A stretch of 64,000 bases of DNA from Numida meleagris (Eukaryota; Chordata; Aves; Galliformes; Numididae): assembly GCF_002078875.1 (NCBI RefSeq), contig NC_034410.1:82961258-83025257 (forward strand), in the 5' to 3' direction. The stretch's first letter is position 1. Each line of letters opens with the position of its first letter. The position numbers and the translations under genes are program-made. Below the pieces are notes generated by a model. That model was not told the origin of the DNA, did not search any database, and was given only the letters and a program-made list of their open reading frames with translations. Positions 51,801 to 62,714 of this stretch are shown piece by piece.

Positions 51801-54800
51801 TTCTGATGACGATTATTGTTGCTGCAGTGAAGATGCTGGACACAGAAATTATGTACTTGCATTTACTATTTCTGTGCAACTTCACATCTTATTGCAAATG
51901 CAACTTCACTGTGGTTAGGCTAATATCCAGGATTTTGCTCAAAAACACAATTATCTTTTCTAGAGTTGGCAGAGGTAACATGTCAAATATATGCTGTAAC
52001 ACTTAAGAAACAAATCTGATCTGTGAAGATCTTTAGCAACAAAAATATTCATCCTTCATCTTTCTGCAGACTGTTACCTTGCTTCTCATAATTACACCAA
52101 AAGGTTGGCTTCCTCATTTCATTTCGCTAAAATGATTCTCATTGATTAAGAAAACAGTCAGGTATTCTTCAAAAAAAAAAAAAAAACAGCACACAGATAA
52201 GAATTTTAATAAATAAAAGGAAGGAAATTCAGGTTCAAATAGTCAACTTTAATTTTGACTTTTCTTAAAATTCAAGCAATTCAGTATGCATTTCTTTATT
52301 TTTCGGTTTAGGTTTTAAATTGAACTTCTAACAATTGTAGTTTTACCATGTAGACCTACATTTACCTTGAAATGGTCCTATCTTCTATGAAGGAAAATGG
52401 TACACTTTTAGCTAGTGAGCTTTACAAATATGTTGAAAGCTGAAAGTATGATGAGGCTTAAGGCCTGGTTTATGAAGAGCAGAGTGGTAACTTCTTTGCA
52501 CCACTGTTCCAATCTCATTATACTTTTGAACACTCCTGCCATGAAACTTTTAATCTACTTTTTGTTCTTCAGCACTTTACTATTCAGAACCAATTCTTTT
52601 TTTTTTTTTTTCTGACTGCGAGTACTTGACAGAATAGAATACACTCAGTCCAGACACTTCCCAGCGAAGTCTTTAAAGTACTTCTGCAGTGCAGTAGCTT
52701 TGTACCAGACATTTATGACATGGTCAAATTTATATAAATGTCACTGGAAAGAAAATAAGAGGTCTTATGATGTGTGGAAACAAAAGCTTCAGCGAAACAA
52801 CCTAAGAATCTTTAATGTGAACAAGCTGAATATTTCCCCCAAACTGCTGTACATCACACATCTTGCAAAGACGACAACTGGCATGGAAAACCTAAGCCTA
52901 AACAATTAAGACCTGTAAAAAAATTAGACAGATCATATTTTCAGCTGTGATAGGAAAAGACGCTGCTCATTTACTGCCTCCATTTAATCTAATATCAATT
53001 TAACATCATCTGTAGAAGGCCTGTATGATGGTCATTCATAAATAGAAAGACGTGTCATTATTTGTCTTGCAATTTTACCTACATGCAGCAAACAGCAACA
53101 TCCTTTCTTAGCAAAATGAATTTATGCCTAATTTTCAATTTCTTTGAATTGATACTCCAATTTATTTATTTTTTCTTCAAACCGCCCTCTCCATCACTGT
53201 GATGCCAATGGAAAGTGATAGCTTATAAATTAAAAATAAGCTTTCCTCTCAAAATCTTATTTGCATTGTCATTATTTGTGCAAACTTTCCATATTCTGAC
53301 ACAAGAAATTGTCTTAATCACATTGACTTATGTTGTTTATAAGGTGTCAGTGCTCTCTCTTGTGGTGCTGAATTGTTATGATGGCAATGGTTTAACTGGT
53401 CTTTAAAGGATGAAATTAAATTGATATTTTAATATCTTTTGTTCTTTTTGGTTGAATGATTTATTATAGTTAATAAATCAGGTAGGAGAATGATAGCACA
53501 CTGGAAATGACTACGAGTAAAGTAAAATGTGGCAGAATGAAGAAAAACTTGCAACATTTCTTATTTCAAGCTTTTTGAATAATATGCTCCAGCAACTGTT
53601 ATCTCCATAGCCCTCCTAAATTCCACAGCAGGATTCTAGTTAAATTTAACTGAAATTGTTTAGAGACAGAGGAAACTAGAAAAATAAATGTTCAAAATAT
53701 AACTGGCTGAAACTAGAGGGGTCAGCGTGTTCCAAGGCAATTACCCAAAGGTAACTGACTGAAAGGTTTCTTGAGGCTTCTCATCCTATTTTTTCAATGA
53801 TTAAAGCAAGCATCTTGTTTTATGAAATAGTGCAGTGTGTGACACATTTTTTTTTCCTTGGGTCTGTTTGTTCTGGAACCCCAAAGTGCTCCCAAAAAAA
53901 AAACAAATTTAGTGCTTTCTGTGCTTTTCTTTCACAGGACAGATTTCAGTCTTGAAGAAAATGGGACATTAAACCATATTTCATTTCATGAGGCTAAGAA
54001 AGGCTACATGTATTTCATACATTTGCCGTCGCTTGCTTCAATTTCAGGTAAAGAAGCACTAAGATAAACTGGGTCAGAAGAATCCTAAAAATTTTCTAGT
54101 TCAAGTCTTCTGAATACATGTAAATGAAAGGCCAGGGGCAGCATTTCATAAAATTCACTTTTGAGCAATTTTCCCCTAAAGGCAGATTTGAAATCTATGC
54201 CATTTAATACACACAAAGTTTTTTCACAAACACGCTTTTCCAATCAAAATCAAATCTCCTGAGAGTTTTGAAGCTTTATCCATCTTATTCTGAAAATCTA
54301 CTTGTCTTCATAAAGACCAATCCAATGATGCTCGCTTTAGATCAGGGAACAATAAAAACCTGATTTGAATTGATAAGACTTTTTATGTATTCTTTACAGA
54401 ATCCAACAACAATATTTGTGAGAGAGAGAGCACATACAAGGCTCTGCAAAGTACATTCTTAAGCAGAAGACGCCCCCAGAAGAATAGATTTAGTCAGCTT
54501 TAAAAAGGCAGCTCAAATGACATGTAAAACTAGGAGATACTTCATTGTTTTTTTTTCCCACTGCATTCTGAAATGAAAGCCTTTGAATCTTGTTACTTTG
54601 AAACACAAAACTCACACAGGGCTTTCAGTTATGAGGATCATATTTTTAACTGCATGGGACAGCTGGATAGTTAGCATTTCTTTGAGTGTGACCACTCCAT
54701 TTATATGTATTTGGAAGCTTGTCCCTAGTGAAAAAGATAAAAAAAAACAACAACAAAAAAACAGAACACAAAACAACCTCTTCCCACAATAACACTTCCA

Positions 54801-56182
54801 CTGAGGTCTAGCTTTAGAATGATTTTAAAAATTATACCATTTTGTCTCATGACAATGAACTCTACACAAGCATATGCCTTTGCACTAGAAATGATGTTCT
54901 CAACTGATAGCTACCGTGAGACAACTTTTTGTACAAGATCCTTGTACTGTCACCTCCATTAGTGTGTCTACAAAAGCACAGCCTTTATCTCAAAAAACTT
55001 GTATGAAAAAAATCACCTGCCCCATTCTCACTAACATTTTTACCTACCATACGATAGTAACTAGACACTAGAAGTGACGCATACTGAATACAGTCACTGT
55101 TGAATTTACTCAAAATTAAGAAACAGTGATAATTACTAACCGGGAAAAAGCATTTGAGGGACCTTAAGCTAAAATTTATAAAAAGGGTTAGATAACCAAA
55201 TTTAATTGGCAACCTACTAGTTTGAACGACAGTGAATAAAAGTTTGTCTATATATTTTCTCCTTTAGTGAGGTTAGTTTCTTCTGTACTGACATTCAAGT
55301 TTATCACTTACAGAGCAGTTGGCTGAAAAACAGAATGAAAAGTCATAGTGCTCCCTGAACAGATGGTTTCTCATAAGTAGCAAAAACCATTCCCCTTTTT
55401 AGAAAATATTTGTGTCCACAGAATTTTGAAAAAGAGCTAAAGAAGGAAATGTATAAGAAATGTCGGACAACCTATGGACAAAAGAAACTATACCCAAACT
55501 ATACCCTACATTCATGCTGTGGGAGACAGAAATGTGATCTGAACATGAATTTCACAACACAAGCTCACATGTAAGAAGTAGTCCATGCATTTCACTTCCT
55601 TTTAGTTTATAACCCTCCTAATAAGCATAGAATATTAACAGATAAAGTAACTAAGTACCATACATAAATTGAGTACACTGGGATTGAGATTTAGATCAAT
55701 TTTTCCTTTTTTAAACTCTAACTTAAGATGATGAAAAAGAGCTGGTAAGATTCTGTGTATTCTCTGAAATCAACATTATTGTAAATTGCTTCGCTGCTAG
55801 CAATTCTAGGCATGTGTGCCATTAACCAAGTCACCCATACTTCATCTTTGAAAAAGCACAGTTAGTTAGAAAAAAAATCTTACTGAAAATCCATTTATGA
55901 AGAGTCAGTGACTGCAACAATGTTTACAGCAAAGCACCAAACTTCTTCAAGAAGCTCATTACAATATCTGTATAGTATAACGGATTAATATATTACATGC
56001 CAATGCAACTCTTCAAAACGTATGCTTTTGAGAGAGCCTTAAAGAAATAATTATACCGTATTGATCCATATTATATATATGTCTTTTATAAAAATGTATG
56101 TATTCATACAGCCTACATCCACCTATCTACATATATATTCCTTTAGCTTGCTTGGACATAATTTAAGACAAGAAGCACTTAC
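48875..56182 (-). other. PTPN3: PTPN3 intron, 7.3 kb
   Basis: GTAAGT donor and TATTTTAG acceptor, phase 0. AT-rich, with homopolymers at about 50599-50615 (T), 51327-51340 (T), 52170-52184 (A) and 52598-52611 (T), and a short GA run near 54420. The longest open frame (51572-52006, plus) resembles no family I know. No CR1 copy recognised in 7.3 kb. Confidence 0.85.
50599..50615. repeat. Poly-T tract (17) in PTPN3 intron
   Basis: Uninterrupted T run; poly-A in the sense orientation of the gene. Confidence 0.9.
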
Positions 56183-56311
56183 CTCAACATTTGTAATCAC
56201 CATTTCTCTAACAACATATGCAATTGTACAGTCTTCTGAGTGGCATCTGACACGAAAAGCGCCATATTCCATTACATCTGGTGGATCCGGCCAATACTGA
56301 TGACATTTCGT
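56183..56311 (-). CDS. PTPN3: PTPN3 coding exon: PTP domain (KCHQYWP segment)
   Basis: A 129-bp exon (43 codons, phase 0 at both ends) between a TTTACAG acceptor and a GTAAGT donor. It reads [17 protein letters not shown] and later [28 protein letters not shown] is the conserved strand following TERGR in the previous exon. [15 protein letters not shown] is characteristic of the PTPN3/PTPN4 pair. The exon joins without frame change to [19 protein letters not shown] in the next exon, 7.3 kb away. Confidence 0.95.
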
Positions 56312-59300
56312 CTGTAAAGACAAAGGAAAATTAAGTGCACATCAAAACTTTAAACAAGTATTTCTGTTTCCAGACTTCTCTCCTACAGTTCAGAAACTCA
56401 GGGAACAACTATCGTCCTTCGCTGGTGCTAACGTTCAAATTCAAACATAACATGACAGAACAGGATAAATCCTCTATAAACCTGTGTTTTAGGCATTTAT
56501 AATAAAAATTCAAATACATTGGATGCAAGCTAAAAGCTTTCTGCCTGGTAGTAAACTGCCATTTCTGAAAACTACTTTTCAAAGCATGAGGTAGGAGGTA
56601 AAACACGGATTTGTTCCACCTTAAGAAGAAAAGTGTGTATGTGCCGTTTTTTGGATGGAGAGGAATTTATTCTCTTCAGCCACTGAATAACAGGTTATGG
56701 TGAAGACAGAGATACACATGAATTGAAACAAGGGATGACTGAAAAAAATGCAAATAAGGAAATTCTGATTTGATGTTGGCAAAAAGAATTTCAGTGGGAA
56801 TGGCAGAGCACAAAAACAATCTGCAGTAAGAGGCTGTGGAATCTCCATCCACTGAAATAATCAAAACTTATCTAGCATGACCCTGTGCAACCAGCAAGGA
56901 CTTCAAAGCTGCCACTGTTTCAAGCAGACAGGCGGAAAAGGTGTCTCTAGGAGCTCCTTCAGACCTGAATCAACTTTAAAAGCATAGAAGCACAATGTTT
57001 ACTGTTCAGTGTCTGAGAAAAGTTACCAACACTATTATGAGGTTAGAAGAACGTTTTTGAAAAGCAGTTTTTAAGTGAAATTTGATTTATATATGAGTTG
57101 AGCTTCAAATATTTGAGTGATATTTTGAGATCTCATATAAAGAATGATATTTCCCCCCCAAAATAAATAATTAACTGTTATGTATAATAATAATATTTAA
57201 ATATATGAGAAAATTGAGTTAGACCTCGAAAACAGAACTGCGATGTCAAGGCTCAGAATCACTAATAATTTTAACTTTAGTGAGTGCTCACATGAATGCA
57301 AGTAATTAGAGGAAAGTCTTATAGTTAAATAATGTGCACCTTCGACTACTACGTAACTCCAAGAAGTGTTAAGAAGCCCTGGTAAATGGGATAGGTGTAT
57401 CAGGCAGTAGAGACAGAATAGAGAGCTTGTTAGTCTGAAGATCTGTGATTCACCGGTGTCTTGGAGTTTTTGATTCTGTGCTCTGTCAAGAAAAGGCTTT
57501 AACACTCCTTCCAATCAGCTATAAAGCCCTGGTCATGAGTGCACTACAGAAAAAAATCAAATCAAACCAAACCAAACAACAAGCAACAAAAGACCTGAAT
57601 ATATATATATTTTTTTTCTCCTGCAAGGGGATGGCAATTTTTCATTTGTATGAGATATGCCAGGATACCTATTTGGAAAGAGAATACCCCTTTCTCCTTA
57701 AAGGAAAATACAAGATAAAAGTTGAAGGGAAAGTTCTACCTATTAATCTCACAAATCTCCTTTACTTTCATTTTAAGATGGCCCAAGCTTGGACATTCAT
57801 CGAATCCCACTTCAGTTACAAGAATATTCACCTACTGGCATTGAAAAATGTAATCTTGACCTTCTAGTGTCATTAGAAAAGTGTCACTTCCTAGCTAGCT
57901 TGCTCAATCATATATTCCCTCTTTAGGCATACCTCTCACTACCTTCTCTTCTGCAATGCACTACACTGACATCATTTCCCTCTGTTCTTTCATTCAGAAT
58001 CAAAACCCCGAGAACAGCTAAAATGATACTAAGATTACAGTTACTCAATCTGGCAAACTATCACCTTCTGCTCTTCTCATAGTTAGAGGTATAGACTCAG
58101 CTTTTCCTCTTTTCCCTGAATCAAGTTTTCGACAGATGATTGTGCAAGTAAGAAGATTCAGCCTCTAGAAGATGGCCGTATGGACAGTCAGAGCAATCAA
58201 GCTCTACACCTGCTTTCAAAAATAAGCTTTCTGGCACACACTGCTTACTGCTCTATTCAAATGTTTTGATTTGAAAAACAAGGCCAAGTCTGATGAGTAC
58301 ACTTCTAATTTACATTCAATCACAAATACTGAATAAATATCACAGCTACATATCACAGAACACTATGGAGCACTCAGCAAGACTGGTATACAGTTTTACA
58401 AAGTTTTCATAGAATTTCATGTAAAAAAAAATAAATGCCACCAAATACTGTGTCAACAAAAAAAATTTAAGAAAAAAATATAGTAGCATGCTACTTCAGA
58501 TTTTTCCTCAGCACTACGTATCAGAATTGTCCTGAAAGAAGTAAACTGCTTACAGTATTCTGTAAAGAGCTTGACAAGATATCATGGTTGTCCTGCTCAG
58601 TGATGAATCTTTTTACAAGCAGCTGCATAGAACTTCACTGAGCATCAAGACAGACTATATACAAGCGCAGGTAGGCATGCTGTGGATCTAGTTTCCAGCT
58701 CAGTTAAAGCTGTTGCTTTTCTATTTTTTTTTTCCCCGGTCAGTTCTTAGCAACAATACTGCTGTACAGTGAATAGATTGCTTTTCAATTCCATAAAGTA
58801 ACTGGATTAAAATTCCCTGGAAGATACTTACTAGCTTTAAAATCCTATTCTGTTTCATCACAACGGTACGTTGCATTAGAAGCTAGGCACTGCACAGGGC
58901 AAACGCATCCATCTATAGCAAGTCAGCCATTACCAAACAGCCTCGTTAATTCAGTTTTATCAGTAGAAGTGTCTTGGACTCTGCACTAAAGCCAAAAATC
59001 TTTACTTGTTTCTATCAAAGACGACTGAGAGAGAGAGTGGGAGGCAGGGAGTCGGGCCATACAGGTAGAAAAAAAAGGAAGACGTACTGAGCTCAATGAA
59101 ATGGAACACGACAAGTTTTCTTGGCTACACCAAAGGTCATGAACTGTAAAGTCCAGCTCTTCTAAAAATTGAAAAGGTGTATGACAAGCTTATTAAAAAA
59201 AAGCACACATCTACCGGAAGCATTTCCTCATAAAATCAAAACAATCACTTATAATTTTTATTATGTTCCAGACTATGATGACTCAGAGAAGAAAATATAT

Positions 59301-60428
59301 GTATTTACTTCTCCAAAATAGCATGTAAAACTACATATCCATCCATCCAAGATCTAAATGCAAAAATGTGTTGAAACTTTAAAAGCTCACTTAAAAAAAA
59401 AAATGAAGTAGTAGACCAAGTTGCAAATCACTCAGTGACAAAAACTGTAACAGACCTTGCTTTTCTTATGTATGTAAGTCAAGTTTCACTATGGATGCAT
59501 AATCAGCACAGTATGTATGTCAATATAGTTCATATTTCATTGCATGAAAATACCAGAGGATCCAGCTGAAGGTCACCTACATCATGGTTGAAGAAACTGG
59601 GTTTGATCTAGAGAGCAAAGATCCAGTGGGATTTAAGCAGGTACTCAGTATCTAAAAGGTGATTTTAAGAATTGCGTTGTCTTCACAAGGATGTGTAGTG
59701 GCAAGGCAATAAGCAATAGGCAGAGGTTGCTTCAGTGGAAATTATTCCAGGATATAGGAATAAAATTCTACACTGTTAAGAACAATTAACCTTTGGAATA
59801 CAGGTGAGAACAATTCAATGTTGGCAGTTCTCAGGTCCTAAGAAGTGATGGAATATCTTGCTGGAATTGTGTGAGACCTGCCTCAAAAGAGCCCTAAATA
59901 ACTGAATCTAATGCTTTCCTTTCAACAAAAGAACATGACAGACTTATTCATTACTAATCTCATCTACACAATCTTTGACATACATAAAATTCAGCATGTT
60001 AAATTCTGACCTCTAGGATTAGCTAGTGCTTACTAGCTAAAACTAGTAAAAACTGAAACGATAGATTCCATTTTCAAGCTGGACTGCAAGTCTTGCTCAG
60101 AACTTCCAGACGTTTGCTGAATCACTTGGAAAGCAACTGCTACATGGAATCCAATTCTCGTGGGAAAGGACAGTATGCAGTACGTGGCTGATCAGTAAAA
60201 TTCAAGTCAATTCTGTTGATCAGACAGCTGGTTTGTTTCAAAGCAAGAGAAAACAACAGAAAGTCACACAGTTTGTCTTTCCCCAGTTAATTCAGGAAGC
60301 CTGGCCTTCAGAGAAATTGTTCAACAGAATAAGATGGCCTATGTTAGGGTTCTTTAATCACAACAATGGGAAAAACAGTTTCAAGGTATAGTATTTCTTC
60401 AGCACACAAAGAACCTGAACACACTTAC
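56312..60428 (-). other. PTPN3: PTPN3 intron, 4.1 kb
   Basis: GTAAGT donor and TTTACAG acceptor, phase 0. AT-rich and repeat-poor. Open frames at 57197-57514 (minus) and 57445-57867 (plus) show no domain or codon-bias signal I can recognise. A short GA-rich run lies near 59025-59045. Confidence 0.85.
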
Positions 60429-60575
60429 CCGCCCGCGTTCAGTGAGTGTTGTTAACATAATGATCAGCGATAACTTGTGATCCCAGACAACTTGCCAGAA
60501 ATGTGCACATGTGTGAGGAAGAGGCCCTTGAGTAGCAATGTACCTATTCACAATGCCCACAGAAGGAATTTCCAT
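60429..60575 (-). CDS. PTPN3: PTPN3 coding exon: PTP domain core ([17 protein letters not shown])
   Basis: A 147-bp exon, exactly 49 codons, with phase 0 at both ends, a TTTATAG acceptor and a GTAAGT donor. It starts [10 protein letters not shown] and contains [20 protein letters not shown], the PTP hydrophobic-core motif, then [18 protein letters not shown]. These are framework elements around the active site. The initial Met is internal, not a translation start: it follows an acceptor site and continues the frame from DYINANYVN. The PSVG segment is the stretch that differs most from the mammalian sequence I remember. Confidence 0.95.
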
Positions 60576-62289
60576 CTATAAATAAAAAGAAATGTCCTAA
60601 GTGAAATTTGTTCTCACTATGCAATACTATTATTATTTTTAATATTCAGCATTTAATTCAGACAAAGGAAATTTTGAAGGAAGATTAAAAATTCAAGTTA
60701 AATAATAAGACAATCAAAATAACAATTTGTTATGTAGTAACCTTTAAACATTTCATTTAAACCAGATCTATGCTATAGATTCTAAATCCCTTCATCTGAA
60801 CTAGAAAGCACTAAGTAAAATGTATTTCTGTTTTCAAATGTATTTAAAAAAGTGAAGCTGCAAACCTTTGCAAGTTTTCTCTAATATTTAGTAAGGAACG
60901 ATGGCAAGGTATATCGAAGGTGCACTAGTGAAAGCCGTGTAATGGCTGATACTGGATGCAATAAGTCAATAGTTTGTGATTTAGGTCTTTCATGTAAGTA
61001 TTTGATACACAATGCATTTTTTCCCCTCTTTCCTGTCTCCTAAGCCTACACACGATTAGGGTAATGAGAGATCTGGTTTCTCTTCTGGACCCTTTGCAGC
61101 ACAGTTAGTAGGCTGTAAGTTGTTTTAGAGGAAAAAGGCATAGTTTAAAGCCATAGAAGACAATCTTGGCATGTTCAAAATGGAGAAAAATGATTTGCGA
61201 AAATAACTGAATCAAAATTACTGATTACATATTTTGTAAGAGATGTAGTCTAAATACTTAAAGCTAACAAGCTAATTTGGAAAGGATTATTTTAAAATAT
61301 ACAATCAAAAACTATCAAAAAAACAACGGACTTGGAAATGTAACTGACAGACAAGAACAGCTCAAATGCTTCCTAGGGTACTGAGGTATTTATTAAGAAA
61401 TCAAAGTTGACAAAATACTCAACTTAAGCGATGCTAAAATACTTTTAATCTCCATGTCTGTGCTCAGACAGCAAAACACTTTCAGCAACTAGCAAAAACC
61501 TACAAGAGAGTTAACTGCTCTGCTTCATTAATTTAATGCCTAATTATTCACGGTCAGGGAACCACAGAATGACTCAGGTGGGAAGGCACCTTCAAGACCA
61601 TGTGGTTCCAATTCCCTCCTGTAGGCTGGGCTGCCACCCACCAGATCAGGCTGCTCAAAACTCCATCTAATCTGGCTTTGAACGCCTCCGGAGATGGGCA
61701 TCCACAGCTTCTCTGGGCAGCCTATGCCAGGGCCTCCCTACCCTCTGAGTGAAGAACTTCTTTTTAACATCTAACATAAATTTCCCCTTTTAATTTAAAG
61801 CCATTCCCCCTTGTCCTATCACAATCAAACAATGTATAAAGTCAGTCTCCTCTTTATAAGCTCCATTCAAAAACTGGAAGGCTGCAATGAGGTCTCCCTG
61901 GAGACTTCTCTTCTCCAGGCTGAACAAGCCCTGCTCCTTTCTTGTGCTTGTGGCCCCAGGTCTGGAGATGCAGTACTCCAGACAGGGCAGAGTGTAGGGG
62001 AACAATCACCTCCCTTGCACTGCTGCCACCTCTCTTTTGATGCAGCCCAGAAAAGTCACAAGATACATATTGGAAGGCAATTTTCATTTTAAAAAATCAT
62101 TAAAAAATAGTCACGGATGTTACATTTATTCTGAGGTACACATAAGGAAATAAATATTAAATCTCACAAATTTTACATTCAGGAACTCCCCAAAATTAAA
62201 ACAAATCAAGGTTATTCCTTAGAACGGCTAAATTTAGTCTGCTATTGTAATATAAAAAGTGAGCAAATGCAGGTCATCCTTTGACTTAC
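60576..62289 (-). other. PTPN3: PTPN3 intron, 1.7 kb, containing a CR1 copy
   Basis: GTAAGT donor and TTTATAG acceptor, phase 0. The middle is occupied by a CR1 fragment (about 61557-62060) in the same orientation as the gene. The rest holds nothing recognised. Confidence 0.88.
61557..62060 (-). mobile_element. CR1 LINE fragment (3' part), intronic
   Basis: About 500 bp with typical CR1 landmarks read in reverse on the plus strand: ACAGAATGACTCAGGTGGGA at the 3' end, then CTTCTCTGGGCAGCCTATGCCAGGGCCTC split over 61710-61738, GAAGAACTTCTTTTTAACAT, CTTGTCCTATCACAATC and AGACTTCTCTTCTCCAGGCT. CR1 is the dominant avian LINE; copies are usually 5'-truncated, as here. Overlapping short frames at 61790-62092 belong to this element. 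It is the best preserved CR1 copy in the window and lies in a PTPN3 intron. Confidence 0.9.
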
Positions 62290-62351
62290 ATTCACATAAT
62301 TTGCATTAATGTAATCTTCATCTCCCTGCAATATTATCCTTGTGGCATCAT
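62290..62351 (-). CDS. PTPN3: PTPN3 coding exon: PTP domain, DYINANYV motif
   Basis: A 62-bp exon between a GTGTGCAG acceptor and a GTAAGT donor. The first two bases complete a Tyr codon from the previous exon, followed by 20 codons reading DATRIILQGDEDYINANYVN. DYINANYV is the structural core motif shared by classical PTPs, just after the phosphotyrosine loop. The exon ends on a complete codon. It lies 272 bp from the preceding exon, the shortest intron in the gene segment. No disruption is seen. Confidence 0.95.
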
Positions 62352-62623
62352 CTGCACACAAAAAAATAAAGAGAGAATCAAATTAGAAAGTAAGAGGCAT
62401 GTTTCCCTTTTATTAAGTAAAAAAAAAGAGGAACTGCACAGAGACAAATAGCAGGGTACAAAACAAAACAGATCATCCTTTAGAAAATAAAGTGAATGAT
62501 TATGTAATTTGACTGAATGAAAATTAAGTTTTACCAAGAAGTTAAATAAAACAGTTTTAAGCATATATAATATCATCGACAGAATAAAACAAAAAATGCA
62601 GAAAATATGTACTTAATACTCAC
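62352..62623 (-). other. PTPN3: PTPN3 intron, 272 bp
   Basis: GTGAGT donor and GTGTGCAG acceptor; splits a Tyr codon after its first base. Nothing else seen. Confidence 0.9.
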
Positions 62624-62714
62624 AAGGTAGAACATCTTTGTATCGATTCTTGTCCATATTTTGAGGTACTTTTGCACATGTAACAGCCAATCCCGGTTTC
62701 TTTCTATAAAGTTG
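62624..62714 (-). CDS. PTPN3: PTPN3 coding exon: start of PTP domain, phosphotyrosine-recognition loop
   Basis: A 91-bp exon between a TTTTCCAG acceptor and a GTGAGT donor. It reads [13 protein letters not shown], then [17 protein letters not shown], and ends on the first base of the next codon (T, completed by AT in the next exon to give Tyr). [10 protein letters not shown] is the conserved loop of classical tyrosine phosphatases that stacks on the substrate phosphotyrosine and sets pocket depth. The segment begins the catalytic domain. It is the most upstream exon in the window; at least the PDZ-PTP linker, PDZ and FERM exons must lie past base 64000. Reading frame and splice phase (0 in, 1 out) agree with the next exon. 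Residues match my memory of vertebrate PTPN3 closely. Confidence 0.95.

Noticed and set aside
61790..62092. Overlapping 71-93 codon frames
   Set aside because: All lie inside the CR1 fragment.
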